Assembly: GCA_028875335.1 (NCBI GenBank)
Contig: JAPPEF010000025.1
Span: 1-47,919 of the forward strand
DNA: 47,919 nucleotides
Direction: 5' to 3'
From: Gemmatimonadota bacterium
GTDB lineage: Bacteria > Latescibacterota > UBA2968 > UBA8231
Of the stretch, positions 1 through 7,419 are shown one piece after another. The stretch's first letter is position 1; each line of letters opens with the position of its first letter. The translations under genes were made by a program, and so were the position numbers. The notes beneath the pieces were generated by a model. It saw only the letters and a list, made by a program, of their open reading frames with translations. It searched no databases and was not told the DNA's origin.

Positions 1-408
1 GTCGCCGGTCAGGTCGATTAGATGCAGGGAATTGCTCAGGACTAAGGGGCGCGGGTCAGGGGCGTTGTAGCGCAGCAGGTCGCCGTTGCCCACCAAGGGG
101 ACGTAGGACTGCGGCACTAGCGCTGGCCGGCAATCGCCCGTGGCAAAGCGGATTTCGTATTCAATGTGGTCGGGTTCGTCTATAGTCCACTCAATGCGGC
201 CCCGATCGCCGTAGGTCAGGTCCTCGCTGCGGGCAAAAGCGACGGGTGTACCGCTGGCGAGATCGACTACGACAATGGAATTGGGATCGAGTACGCCTTG
301 GACTCCGGCTTGGGCAATGAGATGGCCAAAGTCGATGACGGGTGAAAAGGGAATGCGGCCCCAATCGCCGGGCAGGGGCGACGTAATGATGAGTCGGCAG
401 CGGATCAC
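1..408 (-). CDS. VCBS/FG-GAP-like repeat protein, N-terminal part (cut by window edge)
   Basis: The reverse strand is open for 136 codons from a GTG at 408 to base 1, so the 3' end of the gene is outside the window. The start lies 2 bases after the TAG of the upstream gene, which suggests one transcript. The translation shows a beta-rich start with the run LDPNSIVVVD, followed by a segment ending SLHLIDLTGD. This is the layout I associate with surface or secreted VCBS/FG-GAP proteins, where an N-terminal sandwich domain precedes calcium-binding D-x-x-G-D repeats. Only the first such repeat is inside the window, so the family call is tentative. No signal peptide is visible with this start. Confidence 0.55.
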   Translation of the reverse strand, partial: MIRCRLIITSPLPGDWGRIPFSPVIDFGHLIAQAGVQGVLDPNSIVVVDLASGTPVAFARSEDLTYGDRGRIEWTIDEPDHIEYEIRFATGDCRPALVPQSYVPLVGNGDLLRYNAPDPRPLVLSNSLHLIDLTGD

Positions 409-410
409 GG

Positions 411-1712
411 CTAGCGAGACTCGCACCTTTGCAGGGCCTGACCCATCGCGCGCTGTACCGCGGCCACGTACTGATCCGTGGTACAGCCCCGCACGCGGGT
501 TTCAAAGCCGTGGGTGCCAAAACCGGGGACGATCTCTTCGCGGATGCGCTTTTCTGGGTCGTTGAAGTAATAGGGCTGGGTGCGGCGCATGAACTCGGGT
601 AGGTCCACCCCTTCGGTGCGATACAGAGCGGGATTGGCCAAAATGACTTGGGGCTGGTCGCCGAGTGCGGCCGGTCGCCGGGGGACGGCCAGATCGCCCA
701 TGAGCACTTCCTCTTTCAGTTCGGGGGCCCAGTGACTGATGGCGTAGGTTGGACCGGGTTCGATCCACGGGCCAATGCGACGCCGCACGACGACAAATTC
801 GTACCACTTTTCCAACTCGTCCAGCAAGTGATGAGGTAGGCCGCTCTGATCTTGGTACTGGCTTCGGTCGCCTTGGGCGCGGAGGTGGTTGAAGACCATG
901 AACCAATTGACCAGATCGCGGATGCCGCGGGGGACTTTGGTATAGTGCTCAGTGGCCCGAGGACTGCACACGTCCACCAGCACCACGTGGGGCATGTGGG
1001 TGCTCAAGTGGCGCATAAACTCGGGAGCAAAGCCATTGCGCTGAAAGCGCTCGGTATAGTGGGGCACGGTCAGGCGCATGGAGAGGTGTGAGGGGGTGCG
1101 CTCGTAGCGCACGGCAAAGTCGTCGGCCAAATGCGGCTCTAGGGGGTCGACGACAAAGAGGCGACCGTAACGCTCGTTGCCGACCACGACGATGGGCCTT
1201 TGGGTATGGGCGCGGAAATGGCGCAGGAAATCGAGCAGGCCGCGCGCTTCCCACGCCGCTCGCTGGACTTCGAGGCAGTCTTGGTCGGTCAGGCAGCAAT
1301 CCTCCTCCTGCTGGGGCGGGAGAATCTCCAAAGCGTCAAAGGCGCGCCGTTGTTCGACTTCGTCCTGAGGCCAGGTCGGCTGGCGTCTTGCCTCGGAGGC
1401 GTAGCGCCGGTACTCCAGCTCCCGCTGTAAAAGGTCGTTTGGGTCAAATTGGCCCAGAGTGGTCGCCCGACGCCGCTGGTCCAAATCGGCGATGCGGGCG
1501 TGGATATCGCCGCTGGACAGGTGTTCCACCAAGGCCGGGGTCAAGGTCACGCCGTCGTGGTTTTGGGTATTTATCTTGGCCATCCAGGCGGCTAGGATTT
1601 CGAGGCGTTCCAGAGCCTGGGCATGGGGGCGGTCGACGAAGAAAGGGGCCAAGTCCTGGGGGGGCAGTCTTAGGATTTGCGCTGTGGCCGGAGGAATGGA
1701 CGGGTGGGACAA
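411..1712 (-). CDS. Conserved-looking protein of unknown function
   Basis: I do not recognise this 433-residue protein. It is soluble, without a signal peptide or membrane segment, and rich in charged residues. It has two hydrophobic beta-like stretches (RPIVVVGNERYGRLFVVD and HVVLVDVCSPRA) that could form an alpha/beta core. The frame stays open to a TTG at 1769. I prefer the TTG at 1712 because AGGAG lies 9 bases before it (1726-1722), while 1769 has no clear ribosome site. It is followed almost directly by the partial gene ending at base 1, so the two probably form a transcription unit. It is transcribed away from the cupin gene, with a shared 110-170 bp promoter region. Long antisense frames exist here, but this frame has the most protein-like composition. 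Confidence 0.6.
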   Translation of the reverse strand: MSHPSIPPATAQILRLPPQDLAPFFVDRPHAQALERLEILAAWMAKINTQNHDGVTLTPALVEHLSSGDIHARIADLDQRRRATTLGQFDPNDLLQRELEYRRYASEARRQPTWPQDEVEQRRAFDALEILPPQQEEDCCLTDQDCLEVQRAAWEARGLLDFLRHFRAHTQRPIVVVGNERYGRLFVVDPLEPHLADDFAVRYERTPSHLSMRLTVPHYTERFQRNGFAPEFMRHLSTHMPHVVLVDVCSPRATEHYTKVPRGIRDLVNWFMVFNHLRAQGDRSQYQDQSGLPHHLLDELEKWYEFVVVRRRIGPWIEPGPTYAISHWAPELKEEVLMGDLAVPRRPAALGDQPQVILANPALYRTEGVDLPEFMRRTQPYYFNDPEKRIREEIVPGFGTHGFETRVRGCTTDQYVAAVQRAMGQALQRCESR

Positions 1713-1880
1713 AGCGGCTAGCTCCTGTGGCCTGGGCACTTGGGGAGGCGAGTGCCCTTGTTGGTGCAACTGCGAGATTCCCGTACGTTAGCTCTATCAT
1801 ATCTGTCCGAAGAGCGGCACGCCATGAACGAAGGAAATATGGCGAAATTCAAGCTGGATAAAAAGAACTAGGAGTGCGCC

Positions 1881-2216
1881 ATGATCTATAAAGTCGAGAA
1901 GGACCAGAGAAATTTAGCCGCTTTTGACGTGCCCGGTGCCACGGTGCAGGTTTCCGATCCCATTATTGGCGTCGGCAACAAACTGTCGGCCGGTTTTACC
2001 GAGTATCTAGAGGCCAGTCGGTTGGTGTGGACCTTTGATTACGACGAGGTCTTTTTCATGTTGGAGGGGCACTTGGAGATCCAAGTCGCGAATCAAGAGC
2101 CGGTGCAATACGAGACAGGTGATTTGGGTTATATTGAGAAGGGTACGCAGACGATCATCACCGTGCCGGAACGGGCCTATTTGCTGCATGTCACTCACCC
2201 AGCGTGGCGAGCCTAG
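1881..2216 (+). CDS. Small cupin protein, EutQ-like
   Basis: This 111-residue single-domain cupin has a core that reads DEVFFMLEGHLEIQV, then a YETGDLGYIEKGTQT segment. These are the two conserved cupin motifs, a beta-barrel with a glycine turn and a G-D before the second motif. The pattern is closest to EutQ-type cupins. The usual metal-binding histidines of motif 1 are replaced, so a catalytic metal site is doubtful and a binding or isomerase-like role is possible. AGGAG precedes the ATG by about 9 bases. The next gene, a PhyH oxygenase, starts 16 bases downstream in the same direction, so the pair is likely co-transcribed. The substrate is unknown. Confidence 0.75.
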   Translation: MIYKVEKDQRNLAAFDVPGATVQVSDPIIGVGNKLSAGFTEYLEASRLVWTFDYDEVFFMLEGHLEIQVANQEPVQYETGDLGYIEKGTQTIITVPERAYLLHVTHPAWRA

Positions 2217-2232
2217 GAGGGCAAGAGAGCGA

Positions 2233-3027
2233 ATGGAAACGACACTGCGCCAAGCATACGACGAGCAGGGCTTCTGCATTGCCCGCAAGGCCATTGATGC
2301 GGGGTTGGCCGCCGAGACCGTGGAGCACGTCCACTGGTTAGTCAAAAAGAATCCGGGCACGCGCCCCGAGCAATTGCATCACGAACTAATGGTGCACGAT
2401 CCCTTTATGCACCGTCTAGTCACCGACGACCGGCTGGTCGATATTGCGGCGCAATTCCTCGGGCCTAATGTAGCCATGTTCGCGGCGCACTATATCGCCA
2501 AAAAACCCAGCACCGGCCAAGCCGTGCAGTGGCATCAGGACGGCTCGTACTGGCCTTTGGAGCCGATGGAAGTCACCACGTTGTGGGTGGCCGGCACGGA
2601 TTCGACGGTGGCCAATGGCTGTATGCGGGTTTTGCCGGGGACGCATACCAAGCGCCTGCTCAAGCGCAGCGAGATGGTCGATCTCGATAGGGATAAGTAC
2701 GTCCTTGGCGTCGGCATCCACCCCGACCAGATCGACGATGCCGATGCCGTTGATCTGGAGCTAGAGGCGGGGGATATTTCCATCCACCACCCCAGTATCA
2801 TCCACGGGTCCAACGCCAATACTTCGGACCAATGGCGGGTTGGGCTTACCCTGCGCTACATTCCGACCAGCACCAAGGTCACCGTGGATCGCAGTCCTTG
2901 CATTATGTGCCGGGGTGAGGTAATACCCGCAGTGGGGAACAAGTACGCGCCACGGCCGCAATATGTCGAGGGGGAGCACATGCCCTTTGCCGGGTGCGAG
3001 GACTGGAGTTTGCAGGCAGCTTCTTAG
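2233..3027 (+). CDS. Phytanoyl-CoA dioxygenase (PhyH) family protein
   Basis: This 264-residue Fe(II)/2-oxoglutarate-dependent oxygenase has a double-stranded beta-helix fold. The iron-binding triad is visible as H101-Q-D103 (VQWHQDGSYW) and the distal H191 in SIIHGSNAN. R202 in WRVGLTLRY is the expected 2-oxoglutarate anchor. I chose the ATG at 2233 because AGGAGG lies at 2215-2220. A longer in-frame extension would overlap the cupin gene. PhyH proteins hydroxylate many small molecules, not only phytanoyl-CoA, and the substrate here cannot be read from sequence. It forms a two-gene unit with the cupin and converges on the two reverse-strand PhyH genes that follow. Confidence 0.88.
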   Translation: METTLRQAYDEQGFCIARKAIDAGLAAETVEHVHWLVKKNPGTRPEQLHHELMVHDPFMHRLVTDDRLVDIAAQFLGPNVAMFAAHYIAKKPSTGQAVQWHQDGSYWPLEPMEVTTLWVAGTDSTVANGCMRVLPGTHTKRLLKRSEMVDLDRDKYVLGVGIHPDQIDDADAVDLELEAGDISIHHPSIIHGSNANTSDQWRVGLTLRYIPTSTKVTVDRSPCIMCRGEVIPAVGNKYAPRPQYVEGEHMPFAGCEDWSLQAAS

Positions 3028-3083
3028 CGGGTGTTACTCAGGGCCGTACGGACCCAGGTACCCGATCCGCGCTCCCAGAAAAT

Positions 3084-3947
3084 TCACTTGCCGAGCACGA
3101 CGTTGCCGTCGGCGTCCACCTGCAAATGCAGCTTCTGGGAGATACTGGAACAGGGGCCGTACATGACGGCGCGTTGCTCGGGTGTCATATCCTCTACGAT
3201 AGCCTCGTCCCAATAGACTTCCGGCTCTGCTAACTCGCTGGAGACGCCAGTGCGGGTGGCCGTGCGGCTCGCGTATTTGTAGAGGGCAGCGCGGCGCGGC
3301 ACATCGCTTTGCCAGGGCAGGGTGCCGTGGGTCTGGGCCCCGTCCATAAAGAAGATGACATCGCCGGCTTGGAGGGCTGGCTGGTGGACTACATCCAGCG
3401 GCTCGTCGCAGGAGCGCACGCCGGCAGGCATGGGGAATTTGGCTTTGTGGCTGCCCGGCACGCAGGCAAAACCACCATCGCCGGCCTTGCAGTCGGCCAA
3501 CTGCCAGGTCACGGTGACGCCAGCGCAGTGGAACTGGCCGTTCTGGTGATGGTAGGCCACGTAGGGCCTGTGGGGTTCGCCCGCTCCGTGTAGGATGAGG
3601 CCCTCGGTTCCCTTGGGACTGTAGGAGACCCAGGGTCCGTGGTCGTGGCGGAAGCCTTTGCCGCACATTGCGTTGAGGCGGCAGACGACTTGGGGATGTA
3701 CCAGCAGGCGGCGGAAGGGTTCGCAGTGGGGATGGGGCAATTCGAGCAGGTTGGGGAGGGTCTGTTGGCCAGTGCCTTGGAGCGCGTTCGACCTGCCTTG
3801 GGTGCCGCCGTTGTCTGGGCCTTGCAGCATCTGGTCCATGCAGTGATCGATAGCGGCGTTGCATTCGCTTAATTCCTCGGCCGTGAGGACATCGCGGACG
3901 ACGAGATAACCGGTCAGATCCCAGAAGTAGCGTTCGCGTGCATCCAT
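3084..3947 (-). CDS. PhyH-like protein, second of a tandem pair
   Basis: This 287-residue PhyH-fold protein is a clear paralogue of its upstream neighbour. The two share the opening Y-F-W/D-L-x-G-Y-L-V-V-R, then LTAEE, the ECNAAIDH run and a PGSHK motif. Where classical PhyH enzymes have H-x-D, this one reads YHHQNGQ (H133, H134, N136), so the carboxylate ligand is absent or displaced. A distal histidine (H207, THGTLPW) and arginines (R218/R219) remain. The start at 3947 follows GGAGGG and is one base after the stop of the preceding gene, so the two are translated from one message. The substrate is unknown, and an atypical oxygenase or a non-catalytic role are both possible. Confidence 0.85.
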   Translation of the reverse strand: MDARERYFWDLTGYLVVRDVLTAEELSECNAAIDHCMDQMLQGPDNGGTQGRSNALQGTGQQTLPNLLELPHPHCEPFRRLLVHPQVVCRLNAMCGKGFRHDHGPWVSYSPKGTEGLILHGAGEPHRPYVAYHHQNGQFHCAGVTVTWQLADCKAGDGGFACVPGSHKAKFPMPAGVRSCDEPLDVVHQPALQAGDVIFFMDGAQTHGTLPWQSDVPRRAALYKYASRTATRTGVSSELAEPEVYWDEAIVEDMTPEQRAVMYGPCSSISQKLHLQVDADGNVVLGK

Positions 3948-3948
3948 T

Positions 3949-4818
3949 TCAACCCTCCGCAATCCAGGTTTTTTGGCCGTCGGATTCCAGCAGGGGCAAA
4001 TCCTTGTGGTGGACGCCTGGCCCATAGAGGACGGCTTGCTGTTCGGGCGTGAGTTCGTTGATCCAAGCGCCGTAGCGCGCTTGTGGAGTGAAGTATTTGC
4101 CCGTAGCTCGGGCCGCGCCCCGGGAAGCGTATTTGTAGAGCACGGAGCGCCGTGGATTTTTGCCCTTCCACGGCAGGGTGCCGTGGGTGGCGGTCTCGGC
4201 GAAGAAGAGGACATCGCCAGCGCGCATGGCGGGTTGGACGACCAATTCTCCGTACTCTGCGAGCGAGCGGATCTCGGGCGGGGTCGGCTCGCAGGTTTTG
4301 TGGCTTCCGGGGATCACGGCAAAGCCGCCGTCTCCGGGGTTGCAGTCGGTCAGTTGCCAAGCCACGGTGATGCCCCGGCAGTAGATTTTGCCGTTTTGCT
4401 GGTGATACCAAGTGGCAGGGCTAAAAGGCTCGCCCGCGCCGTGCAGGTAGTGCCCTTCGGTGCCCTCGGTGGCGCTGATGAGCAGGGGGCCGTGATCGAG
4501 GCGAAAGCCCGGGCCGCTGAATTCGTTGAGGCGAGAGACGACGGTGGGATGGACCAGCAGGCGGCGAAAGGGTTCGCGGTAGGGGGGCGGCCAACCGAGC
4601 ATGCCGGTGAGTTGCTGGCGGCTAGCAGTGCCTTGCAGCGCACGCGAGTCGCGGGCGAGGGTGCCGGGGTAAGCAGAGATCTGGTCGGCGAAGTGGTCGA
4701 TGGCCGCGTTGCATTCGCCTACTTCCTCGGCGGTGAGGGCGTTGCGGACGACTAGGTAGCCGCGCAGGTCGAAGTAGTATTTTTCTTCTTCTGAGACTGT
4801 ATAGAGGTATTTGTCCAC
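3949..4818 (-). CDS. PhyH-like protein, first of a tandem pair
   Basis: This 289-residue paralogue of the next gene has the same motif order: DLRGYLVVRN, LTAEEVGECNAAIDH, LHGAGEP, then YHQQNGK in place of the usual W-H-x-D, PGSHK, and THGTLPW with RRSVLYKY. I start it at the GTG at 4818, because AAAGGAGC sits 6 bases upstream (4832-4825). The ATG at 4848, 10 codons earlier, has no such site. It is the promoter-proximal gene of a two-gene unit transcribed away from the ankyrin gene. The 220-bp gap between 4819 and 5041 holds both promoters; I saw no clear operator there. The loss of the canonical H-x-D is shared with its paralogue, so it predates the duplication. Confidence 0.85.
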   Translation of the reverse strand: MDKYLYTVSEEEKYYFDLRGYLVVRNALTAEEVGECNAAIDHFADQISAYPGTLARDSRALQGTASRQQLTGMLGWPPPYREPFRRLLVHPTVVSRLNEFSGPGFRLDHGPLLISATEGTEGHYLHGAGEPFSPATWYHQQNGKIYCRGITVAWQLTDCNPGDGGFAVIPGSHKTCEPTPPEIRSLAEYGELVVQPAMRAGDVLFFAETATHGTLPWKGKNPRRSVLYKYASRGAARATGKYFTPQARYGAWINELTPEQQAVLYGPGVHHKDLPLLESDGQKTWIAEG

Positions 4819-5041
4819 GGCTTTGCTCCTTTGTAGTAATCTGTCCACATGCCGATCTTCGGACGGCCAAAGACCAAGATAGCGCGACAGCTATCCTTGT
4901 CCAAGCCTTGGAATGATTGATAGGGAGCAAACCAGTTGTTAAGTATCTTTTTTGCACAGGACGACAAGATACAAGTTGCTCAGGTTGGGGATTCAGTCCG
5001 CGCCAGCAGCTTGGAGAAGTCGCAGTTGAGGAGACGGCGGC

Positions 5042-7309
5042 ATGAAAAGCTGGAAAGGTGTGATCGGCCTAGTCAGCCTATTGCTAGTGAGTGTCGCGTA
5101 TGGTGAGGGTAGAGGGGGCAAAAAGGTCGTCGAGCCGGATTCGGCTGGCGACTCCTACCAACCCCGAACCCTTGAGCAGGCTCGCAGCGAGCTCAGCGAG
5201 CGGGGGATTCAATACACCCAGTCTTCTTTCTTCGAGCGCGTAGAAAAAGGGGATCTGTTCGCGGTACAGCTATTTATGGATGCAGGGATGGCTATCCACG
5301 CCCGGACTGACCGAGGTGAGACAGCCTTGATGGTGGCTGCCAGGGAAGGCGATGTGGAGATGGTGCAGTTTCTGGTGGATAACGGCACCGCTATCAACGC
5401 CCAAACTGGCAGCGGCTGGACCGCCTTGATGGTGGCCGCTGGGGAAGGCGATGTAGAGATGGTGCAGTTTTTGGTGGATAACGGTGCTGACATAAACGTC
5501 CAAGATAAAAACGGCTGGACAGCCTTGGACTTGGCTTCCTGGGGCGGCGACCCAGAGATAGGGGTTGCCCATGTAGAGGTGGTGCGCTCTTTGGTAGAAC
5601 GCTGGGTGGCGAAAGCAGGAGCGAATGCCCGAACTGAGGATGGCAAGACGGCCTTGTACTGGGCTGTTTTAGGCGGCGATTTAGAGATGGTTCGCTTTTT
5701 GGTAGGTGAGGGTGCCAATATAAATGCCCGAACTAAATACGGCTGGACGGCCTTGATGCAAGCGGCGCGAGAGGGCGATTGGGAGATGGTTCGCTTTCTG
5801 GTGGGTAAGGGGGCCGATATAAACGCCCGAGCTAAATACGGCTGGACGGCTTTGATGATGGCGGCTAGGATCGGCGATTTGGAGATGGTTCGCTTTTTGG
5901 TAGAAAACGGTGCCGAGATAGACGCCCGAACTAATATCGGCGAAACAGCCTTGATACAAGCCGCCCCAAATAGCGTAGAGATGGTTCGCTTTTTGGTATC
6001 AAACGGAGCCGAACTAAACGCCCGAACTAATGACGGTAGGGCGGCCTTGATGGAGGCGGCGCGGGTCGGCGACTTGGAGGTAGTTCGCTTTTTGGTGGAC
6101 AACGGTGCCGAACTAAACGCTCAAGATAAATACGGCGAGGGAGCCTTGATAAAAGCCGTGCGGATTGGCGCTTTGGAGGTGGTTCGCTTTTTGGTAGCAA
6201 ACGGTGTCAAGATAAACACCCAAGACAATAGCGGTAAGACGGCCTTGATGGAGGCAGCGCGGGTCGGCGCTTTGGAGGTGGTGTGCATTCTGGTGGGTGA
6301 AGGTGTCGAACTAAACGCCCAAGATGAACGCGGTTGGACCGCCTTAATGGAGGCCGTCAAGTGGGACCGTTTAGAGGTGGTTCGCTTTTTGGTAGGTGAG
6401 GGTGCCGAACTAAACGCCCAAGATGAACGCGGTTGGACCGCCTTGGTGCAAGCGGTTCGGAAGGGCGATTTAGAGATGGTTCGCCTTTTGGTAGAAAACG
6501 GCGCCGATGTAAATACCCAAACTAATAACGGCGAGACGGCCTTGATAAAAGCTGTGCAGGTCGGTGCTTTGGAGTTAGTTCATCTTTTGGTAGCAAACGG
6601 TGCTGATATAAATACCCAAACTAATAGCGGCGAGACGGCCTTGATAAAAGCCGTGCGGATTGGTGCTTTGGAGGTGGTTCGCCTCTTGGTAGCAAACGGT
6701 GCTGATATAAATACCCAAACTAATAGCGGCGAGACGGCCTTGATAAAAGCCGTGCGGATTGGTGCTTTGGAGGTGGTTCGCCTCTTGGTAGCAAACGGTG
6801 CTGATATAAATACCCAAACTAATAGCGGCGAGACGGCCTTAATGGAAGCTGTGCAGGTTGGCGATTTGGAGGTGGTTCGCCTTTTGGTAGCAAACGGTGC
6901 TGATATAAATGTCCAAACTAAATACGGTTGGACGGCCCTGATGCAAGCCGCCTCTGGCATAGAGGTGGTTCGCTTTTTGGTGGGGAAGGGTGCCGATATA
7001 AACATCCAAGACAACAACGGCGAAACAGTCTTGATGAAAGCTGTGCGGGTTGGCGATTTGGAGTTAGTTCGCTTTTTGGTAGAAAATGGCGCTGATATAA
7101 ACGCCCAGACTAATAGCGGCGAGACGGCCTTGATGGAAGCCACCGAGTGGGGCCGCTTAGAGACGGTGCGTTTTTTAGTGAACAAGGGCGCTGATGTAAA
7201 CACCCCAGATAATAGTGGCAGAACCCCCTTGAGATTGGCTAAAGAAAAAGGCCTACAAGAAGTGGTGGACTTTTTCAAAGAGACTGTGGCCACATCCCGC
7301 CGGAGATAG
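5042..7309 (+). CDS. Secreted ankyrin-repeat protein (about 20 repeats)
   Basis: The 755-residue protein opens with a classical signal peptide (MKSWKGVIGLVSLLLVSVAYG), so it is exported. After a short linker, roughly residues 60-745 are 33-residue ankyrin repeats of the form G-x-T-A-L-x-x-A-x-x-x-G-x-L-E-x-V-R-x-L-V-x-x-G-A-D-I-N-x-Q-T/D-N-x. Such solenoids bind other proteins. Exported ankyrin proteins are common in symbionts and are suspected of acting on host phagocytes, but no target can be read here. Two central repeats are identical at the DNA level, which points to recent expansion. The short C-terminal tail is basic and has no anchor. No RBS is obvious in GGAGACGGCGGC before the ATG except the GGAGA. 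The gene stands alone, with divergent PhyH genes on one side and a convergent helicase gene on the other. Confidence 0.9.
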   Translation: MKSWKGVIGLVSLLLVSVAYGEGRGGKKVVEPDSAGDSYQPRTLEQARSELSERGIQYTQSSFFERVEKGDLFAVQLFMDAGMAIHARTDRGETALMVAAREGDVEMVQFLVDNGTAINAQTGSGWTALMVAAGEGDVEMVQFLVDNGADINVQDKNGWTALDLASWGGDPEIGVAHVEVVRSLVERWVAKAGANARTEDGKTALYWAVLGGDLEMVRFLVGEGANINARTKYGWTALMQAAREGDWEMVRFLVGKGADINARAKYGWTALMMAARIGDLEMVRFLVENGAEIDARTNIGETALIQAAPNSVEMVRFLVSNGAELNARTNDGRAALMEAARVGDLEVVRFLVDNGAELNAQDKYGEGALIKAVRIGALEVVRFLVANGVKINTQDNSGKTALMEAARVGALEVVCILVGEGVELNAQDERGWTALMEAVKWDRLEVVRFLVGEGAELNAQDERGWTALVQAVRKGDLEMVRLLVENGADVNTQTNNGETALIKAVQVGALELVHLLVANGADINTQTNSGETALIKAVRIGALEVVRLLVANGADINTQTNSGETALIKAVRIGALEVVRLLVANGADINTQTNSGETALMEAVQVGDLEVVRLLVANGADINVQTKYGWTALMQAASGIEVVRFLVGKGADINIQDNNGETVLMKAVRVGDLELVRFLVENGADINAQTNSGETALMEATEWGRLETVRFLVNKGADVNTPDNSGRTPLRLAKEKGLQEVVDFFKETVATSRRR
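6601..6798 (+). repeat. Perfect 99-bp tandem duplication inside the ankyrin gene
   Basis: Bases 6601-6699 and 6700-6798 are identical copies of one 33-codon ankyrin unit. A third copy starting at 6799 matches for about its first 40 bases, then diverges. The unit before (6502-6600) is nearly identical. Perfect identity including third codon positions implies recent unequal crossing-over or slippage, so repeat number is likely to vary between strains. It is also a place where short-read assembly could miscount units. Confidence 0.9.
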
Positions 7310-7419
7310 CCTCGCTGGCCCGATATTTTTCTTTTTCATCCGTGCTGCCAATGCCCAACTCGCCCAAGAGTTGACGCCGCACCGGGTCGCACCCGGCCAA
7401 GACTTCCGGGGCTTGGTGC

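Noticed and set aside
1088..1861. Forward frame of 257 codons opposite the unknown protein gene
   Set aside because: It is arginine- and proline-rich and lacks any motif, typical of an antisense shadow in GC-rich DNA.
5209..7293. Long reverse-strand open frames opposite the ankyrin gene
   Set aside because: They mirror the repeat structure and consist of low-complexity runs (T-K-K-R-T and similar). The forward frame has the signal peptide and ankyrin motifs.
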